Shown in pieces: positions 21,699 to 32,854 of a DNA stretch of 64,000 nt; the first letter of the stretch is position 1, and each line of letters begins with the position of its first letter. A program made the translations under genes and the position numbers. Location: positions 4,030,001 to 4,094,000 of the forward strand of contig OX442322.1 in NCBI GenBank assembly GCA_949358305.1, given 5' to 3'. A model generated the notes under the pieces. That model was not told where the DNA came from. It worked only from the letters and a program-made list of their open reading frames with translations, and searched no databases. The stretch is from Strigamia acuminata. Its lineage: Eukaryota; Arthropoda; Chilopoda; Geophilomorpha; Linotaeniidae.

Positions 21699-22753
21699 TA
21701 AGTTTTATTCAAAACTTGGAGACTGTAATTATTTACAGGGCTAACAGGTGTAGTGATTCATAATCTCAACACCGGGGGACACCTTGATATGAAAAGTATC
21801 GAAATTTATATTAAAATATGAATTTGTGGCGATAAGTCCAAATATTCGTTAGAATATTTTATTATTTGGTCATATTTATATGTATTTTAACTAAAATACG
21901 GAGAAATTACTTTGAAAAGTGATAATCTCGCCTCTTCACGAGAATACGAGATTTACGAGGTGTGATTAAATCTCGAACCCGACAATTAATAGGGAATAAA
22001 ATTCCCAGGGTTCTTTGCACACAAACACTTCGTAACACACGTGGATATAAGTGACTTCGTTCCTTCGTCTCCTCTTCACTTTTCAAAACAGAAAATCAAC
22101 GCTAATTCATTTAGCCAACTTCAAACTAGGAAAACTAGCTTCAACCGTAAGTAGTTTTCAATAATATTCTTTGACCAAAGAATTGAAAAGAATTGTTCGC
22201 AACAATTGGTAAAATATCGGCGTCCCGATAAAAGTTAGAAGTTCACGTGTTGTTATAAGCGTGAATCGGCATTAAATCACTCTGGAAGTTTAGCTATTCA
22301 GTCGAATAGTTGGGTTAAAAATTAATAATGAATTATTAAGATTTAAGTACGTAGGCACTAATTATTTAAATCAAGTCGCGGTCGAGGCTTGTATAAATTA
22401 TTTGGCGATGAATTTTTCGATGTGAGATATTTATTAGACTAAGTGTTAATTAATTAATACGAAAGTTATTTTTGATATTCGGAAGTTAGATTAAATAGTT
22501 TACAAAACTAAGGGGATTTTTTTCTTTAAAAAATCAACAAGTTGCGATTTTCGATGAAAATGCTGTCAGGCGAGTCCATTCTCGTGTCATAAACACAAGG
22601 GGAATGTGACTCATTAGTGTCACGTGTTAAGGGTTATAAATAACTCGAGTTGTGTATTCTTCGTTGCGAACAATACGTTTAAATTCTTTGGACCCAAGGA
22701 ATGATTATTTAGAGTGGAATTATTTTAATAAAATAATTTATTTGCGTCTGCAG
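21699..22753 (+). promoter_or_regulatory. Pol-ORF3 intergenic region of E with candidate intron
   Basis: No ORF of note. A purine tract ACCGGGGGAC (21771-21780) copies the core of the 3' PPT. A consensus donor GTAAGT begins at 22148 and a pyrimidine-flanked CAG ends at 22753, directly before the ORF3 ATG. This defines a 606-nt candidate intron. Element F has the same pair 605 nt apart. TATA-like boxes lie upstream (gatataag near 22053) and inside it (ttataaat at 22634, conserved in F). Many short hairpins are present, for example 21841-21858, 22215-22230 and 22304-22319. Promoter and intron use are inferred. Confidence 0.55.
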
Positions 22754-23449
22754 ATGGGAGGTGGTAAACACCGTTCGAAACGGAGTCATCGACGTCACCG
22801 TCATGAAAGTTCCAGCTCGTCCACCTCGTCTAGTGACGAGCAACGCCGTTCGGCAGAACGAGCATACATGAGGGCCCAATCGATACCAACGGCGCCCGCC
22901 TCGATGTACGCCCTGACTCCGCTGCAACTCGCAACGCTAAATTGGCTCAGTGTCCATCCGGACGGACTTCTGCTCGATTTGAATTCGATGATGCAGGCAC
23001 CGTCCACATCTGCGCAGCCGACCGTTTATGAGTCGGCACAATTGGCCCCGCTGGCCCAGGTGGCATATCCGCCCGCGAACACTATCAACGTCCCGTTGGC
23101 CCCGCATTCACCAGCGTGGCGCCCACCGTCGCCAACACGTCGAATGCGGCTGCACCGACTGTGGCGGGACAATCAACGTCTGTTGTGCGTCTCCCTGCCG
23201 GTGCTGAATCTTCGGCATCAGAGTACGGATGGAATGAGCCGCCACCGGGCGCTTTACGTTTTTCGGAGCCTGTATCTCGCAACCGCGAGTACCGAGCCGC
23301 CAACAAGGCGAAAAAGAAGGACGAGAAGGCCCGCCTGCGCAAAGAACAGTGCTAGCGTGACATGGCAGCCGGAATACCTCACGATAACATCGTGACCGAC
23401 CAGGCCACGGAGACGATCTGCCCGTTTTGCGTCGGCTGCGGGTGGTGCT
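22754..23449 (+). pseudogene. ORF3 of gypsy E, N-terminal part
   Basis: It starts MGGGKHRSKRSHRRHRHES, a basic Arg/His/Ser tract, then YALTPLQLATLNWLSVHPDG and a Pro/Ala-rich region. About 22 bp are missing near 23112 relative to F, shifting the frame, and a TAG at 23353-23355 replaces a Glu codon. The sequence then reaches the first Cys pair of a zinc module (CPFCVGCGW) and is cut by copia G at 23450. The function is unknown. No known domain beyond the Cys-rich module was recognised. Confidence 0.8.
23445..23449. other. Target-site duplication GTGCT, left (element G)
   Basis: GTGCT here and at 30793-30797 flank element G. The uninterrupted site is visible in F's ORF3. Confidence 0.95.
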
Positions 23450-23977
23450 TGTAGCAGAGGAGTGCGCAAAAATATCGGTTGTAACCGATTGGAAGCGTGA
23501 AATGGAGCTGTGCGGCCCGCACAGACATTAACGATACGACGCGTATCGTTTCGGCAAAGCGCGCGACCTAATGTCGCTTATATGCGCTGTGTAAATGCAC
23601 TGAAATGTGCACTAAAAGAACGAGAATACTTAAAATAATAATAACAATTTAATATAAACACAATACGTTACAAATAAGAGTCCTAAAAGATGAAATTCAG
23701 CTAAGCTGCACCAAATCGTGTGCAGCGCCATGTTGGATTGAAAAAGCAATGAGTAGTGGCACCTAGTGCCGTGAATTGACAATAACATAGGATAAATCAT
23801 GTCTCTCAGGACAAATCATGAGGGAAAAACAATACGATGTACGGAATCTCGTACGTAACAATACTAATCGAACATAAATGTGATTAACAACCAAATGATA
23901 GTGAAAACAAGTTAAACATCGAGATATATGATAATCTAAATATATTATATCGACAAAAGATGGTCTTTAGACCAACA
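23450..23977 (-). repeat. 3' LTR of element G (528 bp)
   Basis: On the minus strand it runs TGTTGGTCTAAAG to CTCTGCTACA. The adjoining PPT cgaagaggggatt occupies 23978-23990. Confidence 0.95.
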
Positions 23978-24192
23978 AATCCCCTCTTCGATGTAATATA
24001 ATAAGCAGGGGACGAGAACGGACACTGGAATTACAGTATATAATTATTTGAAAAGATAAACAATAAAGTTTCGAATCACCGAGGCGGGTACTATTATTGA
24101 AGAACTCTTCTCTAAGGAAGCCCGAAAATTCCCTCTATTACTCGATGATCCTCGAAATCGGGTGAAAATAAAATAGGAATGTCACGATCTGT

Positions 24193-27100
24193 TTATACTC
24201 GGAAGATCTTTGAAATCAATGATCGTAAACGTTCCGAAGATAGCCACTTTGTGAATATGTCGGCGGTATTAACTTCGCCGGCTACCTTTCGAAGATCGAA
24301 GACTCCCGCAGTAAACCACTCCCTGAGCCAGTGAAACCTCACGCGAATATGCTTCGTCTTCGCGTTCTCGATGTCATTAGACGTAAATTGAATCGAGGCC
24401 AGGGCGTCGGAATACACGATAGGTCGGGATAGACGATTGAGAATCGGGAATTCGGTGTACACGCTGTCGAGCCAGAAAATCTCCTTCACGCACTCAACCA
24501 GGGCGATGAATTCAGCTTCCATGGTTGAGCACGCTACGGTCGACTGTTTACGACAGGACCAGCCAATAGGTACATTTCCAACGTATACGATGTATCCCCC
24601 GAAGCTCAATGATGTCTCCGGATCGCTTGCCCACGACGCGTCAGTAAATGCAGATAGTTGACTAGAAGAGCAACCGGATAATTCGATGCAAAGCTCTGCA
24701 GTGTTTGTTACGTACTGCAGAACCTGCAACAAGGCGCGGATGTGGGTTCGATTATAGCACGTGTTGTACTGTGCCAAAGCGATGACGGAATAGAGTATGT
24801 CGGGACGAGTTCTCGATGCCAAAAACAGAAGTGAACCGATTAGAGATCGGTATGGAAAATCTTCCAAGTTTTCGGTCGATCCTCTAACGAGTGTCGTTCC
24901 CGGGGTCACTGGTGTCTTGACGAGATTATTGGTCGACGCCCCGAATTTCTTAAGAAGTTTGGCGATATAAGCACGTTGCGTTATGAACGTGCGTCCGGCG
25001 TCGCGGATAAATTCGACGCCTAATAGCTTCGTGATCGGGCCAAGGTTGACTATGTCGAATTTCGAAGAGATGAGACGGATTAGCTGATTGAAAACGCTGT
25101 CGGACGCGTAAAACACGACGATGTCGTCCACGTAGACCAGCATAACAGCTGTATTCCCGAACACGTAAACACAATTACATGCTGGCAGTCTTCGAAATCC
25201 GAGGGCCCGAAGTGTCTCGTCGAGTTTCTCGAACCATTGTCTCCCGGATTGGTGGAGGCCGTAAAGCGATTTGAGAAGAAGCCACACGTTGTTTGGATCG
25301 GTGCATGTGGCACCTGCAGGGATTCTCATGTATACTTTGTGTTTTAACTCGCCATACAGGTACGCACATTTTACGTCGAGGTGTGCGTCTTTCCAGCCTC
25401 GCAACACAACCAGGAGACAGAAAAACAGACGAATCAGCACGAAGTTCACGACCGGGCTAAACACCTCATCGAAGTCCACGCCGAGGGTTTGATAAAATCC
25501 TTGGGCAACCAGGCGAGCACGATGACGAGTGACGGTTCCGGCTGCATCGGTTTTTAACTTGAAAATCCATTTACAACCGAGAATGGTGGTGTCCGGTGGT
25601 CGGGGAACTTCGGTATAAATTTCTCGCTCTTTGAAAGTGTCCAATTCTTCTTGAATGGCTTCCCGCCATTTCGGAGCGTCGTTGAATTTTGGAATTTCGG
25701 CGAATGAAGCCGGTTCGGTTCGGCACAAATGAGCCGCATGACGAACGCCCGGAAGAACTGGTAACTTGTGCTCGAGATTACCGAAGAAAAATAGTCCGGG
25801 GTCATAATCGATGTTGTTTAACATACAATATTCTTCGATATCATTGTATGATCGCAATCGGATTTTCGGAGTCGGAAAATAATAGACATCGATTAAGATT
25901 TTTCCGGGTTTTTGATCCTTTCTCAGATGTTCCTCGCGTACCCATTCACGGCACTCGCTATCTCCACCGACGAATCGCCACTTATGAGTGGTGTGGCGCG
26001 CAGTCGCTGGTGAACTGGGATCGGGGTCGAAGATTTGCAACCCTTGCGTAGCGTGATCGTCGACACGTTGTTGACGACGGGTTGTAATGAACCTTGGCGT
26101 CGGCACCGGTGTTTCGCGAGGAAGAGAAGGCGCTGCCGATCGCTGAGGTGATGGCGGAGCGGATGTACGAGGAGTTATTGGAGGCGATTGTCGAGCCGAT
26201 TGTTCCGCTGATGCGTCAACGCGTTCGGATGTTTCCGGATAAATCGACAATTCGTCCATCTCTCGGATATCAAGGTCCGTATCATGTTCCTCTTCATACG
26301 AAAGGTGATGGGATTGTCGAATGGACGCAGAACCCGGAGGCAACGTCACGCACAAATCCAGCAATTCCCTTTCCGGAGTTGTCGGTGGCGGAATGTGGAT
26401 GTGCGGATATGCGGGAGGCGTGTGCATCGAAGCGGATGCCGTTGACACGTGTTGACTATTGCCATTGTCGGTATCATTCGCGGAATGTTCGGACGCCTCA
26501 GAGTCGGATCCCTTCGGCCACTGTTGATAATGGAGGTTATCATCGAATGTAACTGTTTGTTGTCCGGGACCAGTAAACGATTGTTGCGGCTGCTGCGTCG
26601 AAATTTTTATGGATTTCCGATACGACTGCCGCTCATCGATCTTGACGTGAATAGATTCGTAGACCTTATTGTCCGTCGGATTCCAAATCCTGTATCCACG
26701 GGTCCCAGAAGCGTAGCCGACTAAATACCCCTCCCAGGCCCGCGGATCCAGTTTCTTGCGGCCTGGCGCAGTGTAGTGCACCCAGCACTTAGAACCGACT
26801 TTTCGTAGATGTCGTAATGAAAGGGCTCTCTGGCGCCAAAGGATGTAAGGAACTTGATTGTTCAGTCGAGAATGAGGGCTCCGATTCTTGATGTAGGCAA
26901 ACGTGACCGCCAGCTCGGCCCAGAGCGCCTCCGGCAACTTAGTTTCGGATAAGACTGCACGAAAGTTGTCGGCCATTGTCCGGTTTATGCGCTCAGCCGT
27001 GCCATTCATCTGTGGCGATGATGGATTCGTTCGCTGACCCTGAATGCCTTTGTCTTGAAAATAGCGGAGAAATTCGTTTGACAAAAATTCGCCACCCCGA

Positions 27101-28021
27101 TCCGTAAGGAATTGCCTTGACTTTCGCGTCCTGTATCCGCTCCACCCGGGCAACAAAATCCTTAAAAGTTGCGAAAACTTGTGATTTCTGCGCTAGCGGT
27201 ATGATCCAGCAATAGCGTGTCGCGTCGTCGATGACGGTAAGGACGAAACGCGCTCCTCCAAACGATGGGACAGGGGCGGGCCCCCAAATATCCATGTGGA
27301 GAAGGTCCAAAGGCTTTGTTGTCGAGGGATTCGGATCGGGCTTGTGAGAAGCTCTAGTCGATTTGGCGATCCGACAATCGTTGCAAGCCAATTCCCTGCT
27401 GACTTCCCCTGGTTGCATTCCGTAAACTTGGTCGTTTGCGGCCAACAACTTCATTCCATTGGTGTGAAGGTGGCCGAGACGGCTGTGCCACAAACCAGTG
27501 GCATCCTTGACCGAGGCCGGATTGTCAATGACCTTCTTTTTCGGCTGGGACGGATTGCCGAGGGGAGGAAAGGAATTTGCATTTGGAATTGCAGTAGGAG
27601 TTGCCGTCGGGATTGACTGCAAGGCAGTTGCATAGGGAGGAGGGATGGTCAGGTTATTGTGGATTTGCGTAGGGATAGGAGGAGGAATCGGATTGGTTGG
27701 AATGGGAGCTTGTTGGACGGGAATTTGCTTCGGGGGTTCAACTAGCGGCATTTCAATCCGAAAATCCGTAATTTCTCTTTGCTGTCCTTTTCCCTTTTTC
27801 GGTTTGGGAATTTTAATAAAATCCTCTTCCGTTGTCACGTACATTTGCGGCGGTAGCGTTGGAGTCGGTTGTACAGTGGGAGAAACCGTTGTCGCAAATG
27901 TCGGATTCGTACACAAACCGTCCACATAATAAAGACCTCCTCTCTCCTTTGCACGGATAAGAGGGCTGCGAATGTCCGATTGGTAAACATGAATCTCACT
28001 GTTGAAAACATGAATATGGTG
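24193..28021 (-). pseudogene. pol: Pol of element G (protease end, integrase, MBD-like, RT, RNase H)
   Basis: This lies in the same frame as Gag after the TGA at 28022-28024. A 1-bp insertion near 27108-27113, just before the second integrase Asp, shifts the frame; the rest (24193-27156) is open. Domains: pre-integrase WHSRLGHLHTNGM, integrase core (LLHMDIWG, DRGGEF, NGTAERINRT), Pro/Ser linker, MBD-like domain (25763-25980), RT with YVDD, and RNase H ending at ADIFTKWL. It aligns closely with A. Confidence 0.9.
25763..25980 (-). other. MBD-like domain in element G Pol
   Basis: WVREEHLRKDQKPG, IDVYYFPTPKIRLRS and LFFFGNL occur in this order, matching A. The Arg and Asp/Tyr positions of the MBD pattern are kept. 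Confidence 0.7.
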
Positions 28022-29212
28022 TCAAGCCTTATCAATTTTCGAAACCGAAATCAAGTTGGCCTCGAAATTCGGCGCGTAGAGAACATTGGTCAAATTCACG
28101 GTGCAGCGGGTCTTGTCGATGGCCATTAGCAAACGAACCGTTCCTTTTCCCGTTACTTGGGACTTGCCCTGTCCCAATTCGATATCAAATGGAATGACAT
28201 CGGTAAATTCAACAAATCCAGCTCGCACGTGAGATACATGGTCTGTTGCGCCGCAATCCAGTATCCACTCATTCGATTGCATGAAATGGGCTACCGGACA
28301 TTGGACAACTTGCGGCGCATTGACGAAAAATGTCCCCTCTTGGTGTGGATGCGAGCTTTCTCGGGGACGCGCGTTGTTGGCCTTTGCGGCAGCGTTTTTA
28401 TTGCGCCTGCGACTTTTGCTCCGAGAATTACGTTGGAGTGAAACCGTCGGTTGTCCCTGTTGTTGACGGGGCGGACGTGGACATCGGTTCGCGTAATGTC
28501 CGAGCTGATCACAATTAAAGCATTTCATCGTTGAAATATCACGAGGTTCGGATTTATTTCGGGGTCGGAATTGTCCCTTCACAGACGCGTGAGCTGCTGA
28601 TTGGCTCGTTCCGAGTAACCCGATGGATTTGAGCCGCATGTGCTCGGAAATCAATTGTTCGGCAACATCCTTCGGCGTGAATTGAGGATCCGGCCAATGG
28701 TATATTGCGAAGGTCGCCTGAGCATATTCGGGCGGCAGACACTTCAGATACTGGTACGCGTGGTGAACCGGGCTAATAATCTCGTTGACATCGCTTAATT
28801 GCCGCACGTAATTGTCGACACGGGCAATGAAATCCGGCATATCCTCGCCAGGTTGGAGTTGGTGGCTGAGGAACTCCCAGCGCATTGCCGCTTGACGGGC
28901 TCTAGAGCTGGGCGCGTAGGTTTTCGCCAACTTGTCCCACGCCTCCTTTGGCGTGTTACAGGTTTCCAAAACAGTACGCTTGGCGGGGCTCACATGGATG
29001 TATATGTGGCCTAGGGCCTTGTCCTTCTTCACCATAAAGCAATCAAGTTCTTTGGGCGTCAGCGTGGCAATGTGCTCTGCCTCCTTATCCTCCGTTACGT
29101 GACGCCAAAGTCCTTCCGATTTCAAAAGAAACTGCATCGACAATCGCCATTGTTCATAATTGTCGACACCAAGAACCGGAATCAAACTGTTCGAGTTGGC
29201 CGCTTTCTGCAT
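28022..29212 (-). pseudogene. gag: Gag and protease of element G
   Basis: The start ATG at 29212 gives MQKAANSNSLIPVLGVDNYEQW. The full UBN2-type Gag follows (TPKEAWDKLAKTYAPSS, then a YLKCLPPEY segment), a CCHC knuckle CFNCDQLGHYANRC and protease WILDCGATDHVSH. The frame stops at a TGA replacing the CGA seen in A, a CpG transition. This copy shows what element A lost in its in-frame gag deletion. Confidence 0.92.
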
Positions 29213-30247
29213 CGTAGTTCGATTCGCGAAGAGCGTAACACAACGCGGAAATCACAAAAGCTCAAAGAGTGGCTCAAAATGGGAGCACGAGATTGGAGCA
29301 CTTTTCACAATTCGGAGCACTTCACTGCACGGTTCCCTCGGTGTTCGAGGCGAAAAACCACAAATTGGGCAATTCCTTCTGAAGGAATCAAATAACCTCC
29401 GGTTGCCAGTCTGAAAGGGTCCGATCGGCTTCCTGGAGCCGCAGGAAACCTCACTTGTACCGCGACAAGCACAACCGAAGAATACGTGTAAGCGTGATCG
29501 GACTCGATCGAAGAGCAAACACGATTCTAAAGGAACCCCCAAAAGCCTTAAATTTATCTTAAAGTTAACAATGGTATTTCGAAAAGGAGAAATAGATGAA
29601 TCGATCGCGGTTGCGATCCTCGCGCAAATGAAGGCGCGGCTCGGCTTTCTCGAAAAGCCGGAGAAAACGCAATTCGGACGTAAATGTCCGAATTCTTCTC
29701 GAAAAATCGAAAAATTGAAAATTCGAGGCTCTTCTTCCTCTTGAAAAGTTCGGTGATAACCGCCGTTCACCGGGGAACTAAGCGGCCAATACTCGAGTAT
29801 TGGGTTCTCGTTGTAACTGTCGCCGGAGCTAAACAGTGTCGTACGGTGAAAACGGCGAAAAATCTGAAAATAAATAATATTCGCCTCGAAATCCGCGAAT
29901 CCTGCGTGGTTTCGGACGAAATTAATTGAGGAATCGCTGGAGAAGCAGCCCTGGCTGCTACACAACGTCGAAAAATCCGAAAAACCTGCAAATAACAATT
30001 TTCGCACTGAAATTTGCGAATCCCGCAAAATTTCGTGCAAAATTAGACTCGAAAATGGCTGAATATATTCAGCAAACGATCCAAGACGTTGACGTTGCGT
30101 TTCAGGCAGTGTACGAAACGTACAATGGACGAATATCGGTCGGAGAATCGTCGTAGCCTGAAAATAAATGTTTTCGCACAAAATCGCGAATTTCGCAAAT
30201 TCTGCGACGAAAATAAAACAAATAACGATGGTATTAGGCAACAACAA
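29213..30247 (-). other. 5' leader of element G
   Basis: About 1 kb of leader. Modules end in splice-acceptor-like tattttcag, ttatttgcag and ttattttcag on the minus strand near 30162, 29988 and 29862. No coding potential that I trust; the long open frame on the minus strand is not conserved in A. Confidence 0.65.
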
Positions 30248-30263
30248 CCATCCTCTGCTACCA
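30248..30263 (-). other. Primer-binding site of element G (tRNA-iMet)
   Basis: TGGTAGCAGAGGATGG on the minus strand, one base inside the LTR, is complementary to the initiator tRNA-Met 3' end. Confidence 0.88.
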
Positions 30264-30264
30264 A

Positions 30265-30792
30265 TGTAGCAGAGGAGTGCGCAAAAATATCGGTTGTAAC
30301 CGATTGGAAGCGTGAAATGGAGCTGTGCGGCCCGCACAGACATTAACGATACGACGCGTATCGTTTCGGCAAAGCGCGCGACCTAATGTCGCTTATATGC
30401 GCTGTGTAAATGCACTGAAATGTGCACTAAAAGAACGAGAATACTTAAAATAATAATAACAATTTAATACAAACACAATACGTTACAAATAAGAGTCCTA
30501 AAAGATGAAATTCAGCTAAGCTGCACCAAATCGTGTGCAGCGCCATGTTGGATTGAAAAAGCAATGAGTAGTGGCACCTAGTGCCGTGAATTGACAATAA
30601 CATAGGATAAATCATGTCTCTCAGGACAAATCATGAGGGAAAAACAATACGATGTACGGAATCTCGTACGTAACAATACTAATCGAACATAAATGTGATT
30701 AACAACCAAATGATAGTGAAAACAAGTTAAACATCGAGATATATGATAATCTAAATATATTATATCGACAAAAGATGGTCTTTAGACCAACA
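30265..30792 (-). repeat. 5' LTR of element G (528 bp)
   Basis: This is the promoter-side LTR. It is near-identical to the other copy. Confidence 0.95.
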
Positions 30793-31597
30793 GTGCTGCG
30801 GTGCATCCGCAGGTTCCTCATTGATGCGTTGCCCAAATTGTCGAGGACGGAAGACGCGACCGCGTTTGGAGCCGTGGAGAAAGAAGGTTCAGCCCCATGT
30901 AGTGAAAGGCATTAAGCCTAACGAGAAGCAATGTTGGGCTCACTGCCCAAAGTGTCGATTGTTTTTGAACAGCCGCGGCGAGGCTGTGTATATCGACCCA
31001 CGTTTTCTCACCTGGACCCGCGCTGAAGCCAACGCCGGTGTAAGAGTCGAACTCCTTCGACAATCGCCGCCGCCGTCCGAGAGCTCCGAAGTTTCTACTG
31101 AAACTGTCCAAGCCCTCGAAAGCGTCGGAAGCGAGGTACAAGAGGAATTCGTTCGACCAAGAGCAATGTCGCGTGGCAGAGGCTGCCTCACGCTCGATCG
31201 AGCAAAGGAGATTGCCAAGGTTCAACGAACCAACATCTTGGCACGAGGGCGAGCCCGTAAGCTTCGACAGGCTGTAGAAGGATCGGCTAAACCCGTGGAG
31301 GATCCTCCAGCGGCAGTAACCGACGTGTCTAGCGCCCCTCCCGCGTCTAAGTCTGAAACTTCGGACGAGGCACAGTTCGAAGACGCCGAGGAGATGATCT
31401 CTGTCATCGATTTCGTGGCCGAGCTTCTCGAGGATCTGCCGTCTCCACCTCCGAGTCCGGAAGAGATTGAAGCGCCGGAGGAAGCTGTGTTTTCCGCCGT
31501 CTCGACAGAGGCGACTGAAGAGTCTGATTTTCTGACTTCTGCTGAAGTCGAGAAGAAGGAAGAGAAAGATTCGACTGACGTCGAAAAGAAAGAATAG
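30793..31597 (+). pseudogene. ORF3 of gypsy E, C-terminal part
   Basis: This continues ORF3 after the right GTGCT duplication of element G. It carries the second half of the zinc module (MRCPNCRGRKTR), then a third Cys pair (CWAHCPKCRLFLNS), the conserved AVYIDPRFLTW segment, an Arg-rich stretch (RPRAMSRGRG), and a long acidic C-terminus ending in Glu/Lys repeats. There is no hydrophobic segment that could be a membrane anchor, so this is not an envelope protein. F's copy (35340-36369, minus) aligns along the full length. Confidence 0.82.
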
Positions 31598-32355
31598 AAG
31601 GGACAAATTAACATTCGTTATTTTTCCGAGTGGAGATTTTTATGACTAAAAATGTTCCAAGTGTTTGTTCAGTTTTCTTTTTTTTAAAGTTACTTAAGAA
31701 ATATTCTCATGAGTGTTGTGTTTGTTTGGTTTCAAGATCTTGAACTAATCATTAAATACTCGAACGAGTATAGTTTAATTTTAAAATTGGATTCAATTTA
31801 ATTTGTTTTGTTTTCGAATTCAATTTGAGTGTTATTGAGCTAATCATATTAATATATGTGTGTTTGATTTATTTGCAAATTTCATAATTATTTGTGGAAA
31901 CTTTGTGTTTATTTTGCTTTGATCGAAGCGTTAAAGAATTTCAAGTTGAAATTCGTTAAATTTTTTATGACAATCGTAATAAAAAGTTAGTAGTTTAGAT
32001 TTTCCGATAAATAAAATTTTGCATAAATTTATTTTATTTGATCATCTGGATAATTAATAAGCTGTGAAGAAGTTTATTTGATGGAGAAAATAAAATTTCT
32101 ATCGAAATTAGTTTTCTCGAACATGTATCCATGTTCGGACGAGTTCATTTCCGTCGCTTAGCAACCGAGAGTTGCGCAGTACAGAGAAGCCGATTAGTCT
32201 AATCGGGTGACAAAGTTTCTGAAAGAAATAACGTGATTAAGTTTAATAAAATACTTACCAAGTGGATTAATTCGATAGAATTAGGTGAACATTTCTTATA
32301 CATTAAGAATGACAATTGAAGAGTTAGTAAACTCTATGCTTGTCACCGGGGGATG
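31598..32355 (+). other. 3' tail and PPT of gypsy E
   Basis: AT-rich non-coding DNA between ORF3 and the LTR. It contains perfect hairpins such as 31936-31954, 32118-32137 (8 bp, loop 4) and 32190-32206. The PPT accgggggatg lies at 32345-32355 directly before the LTR. No gene was seen. Confidence 0.75.
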
Positions 32356-32854
32356 TGTGATGATTACAAATCCGTATTTATCAATGTTCACAATAGATGG
32401 CGCTGTTTACCAAACGCGCGTAATTCAAACTCGATAAAACTAAAAAGTGTGATAAATAATTATTTAGACACGGTGAATAAAATATAACTATTTTATTCGA
32501 CATAAACTAAGTATTAATTACTTGATAATGTTGATTCTGTTGAATCAATATCCACGCTACTTACCTGTCGAAGGGAACCAACTGGACCCTTCCGGACCCC
32601 AACTGGGCCCATCTGGACATAGTCATATATTAGGTCCGGACTAGTGACCCACGAATCCGCCGATTCGTATGCTGATTGGCTGTCGCCAATCTAGTAGTTC
32701 TACAGAACTATATAAGCATCAGTTTTTCACTCTTTCATCCCCCTGGCTTGATAACTGTAAATGTCTGTAATTGAATTGTTGTTATCGTTTGATTTCACTT
32801 TCTTATTGACACATCAGGCCACCTCAGCTCTCCACAATCGGTATTCATTACTAT
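32356..32854 (+). repeat. 3' LTR of gypsy E, first 499 bp
   Basis: It starts TGTGATGATTAC. It holds a TAGATGGCGCT motif (32394-32404), a run of hairpins (32475-32498, 32531-32548, 32651-32668, 32674-32691, 32695-32710) and a TATA box TATATAAG at 32709-32716. The likely start site atcagt lies just downstream of the TATA box. Similarity to F's LTR ends at 32854, where F begins. Confidence 0.88.

Larger units (their letters stand above)
23450..30792 (-). mobile_element. Ty1/copia element G, complete with both LTRs
   Basis: The 7.3-kb minus-strand element has 528-bp LTRs differing at only one position that I can find (near 23654/30469). GTGCT flanks it. It carries PBS, leader, Gag-Pol and PPT. 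A CGA-to-TGA stop and a 1-bp insertion disable the polyprotein. It is the most complete member of the A/G family here. Confidence 0.95.
15197..32854 (+). mobile_element. Ty3/gypsy element E with ORF3 (host of A, G and F)
   Basis: This is the outermost recognisable element. It has gag, pol joined by a -1 frameshift cassette, a 1-kb intergenic region, ORF3, a tail, a PPT and the first 499 bp of the 3' LTR. The 5' LTR and most of the leader are outside the window beyond copia A. Copia G interrupts ORF3. Gypsy F interrupts the 3' LTR exactly where similarity to F's own LTR stops. Pol carries a 2-bp deletion and a stop, and ORF3 a deletion and a stop, so E is dead. Confidence 0.9.

Noticed and set aside
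29252-30343. 363-codon minus-strand ORF upstream of G's Gag
   Set aside because: It runs through leader, PBS and LTR and is not conserved in A, so it is fortuitous.
30818-31606. 262-codon minus-strand ORF opposite E's ORF3
   Set aside because: It is a shadow of the ORF3 codon bias, and the real frame is conserved in F and D.
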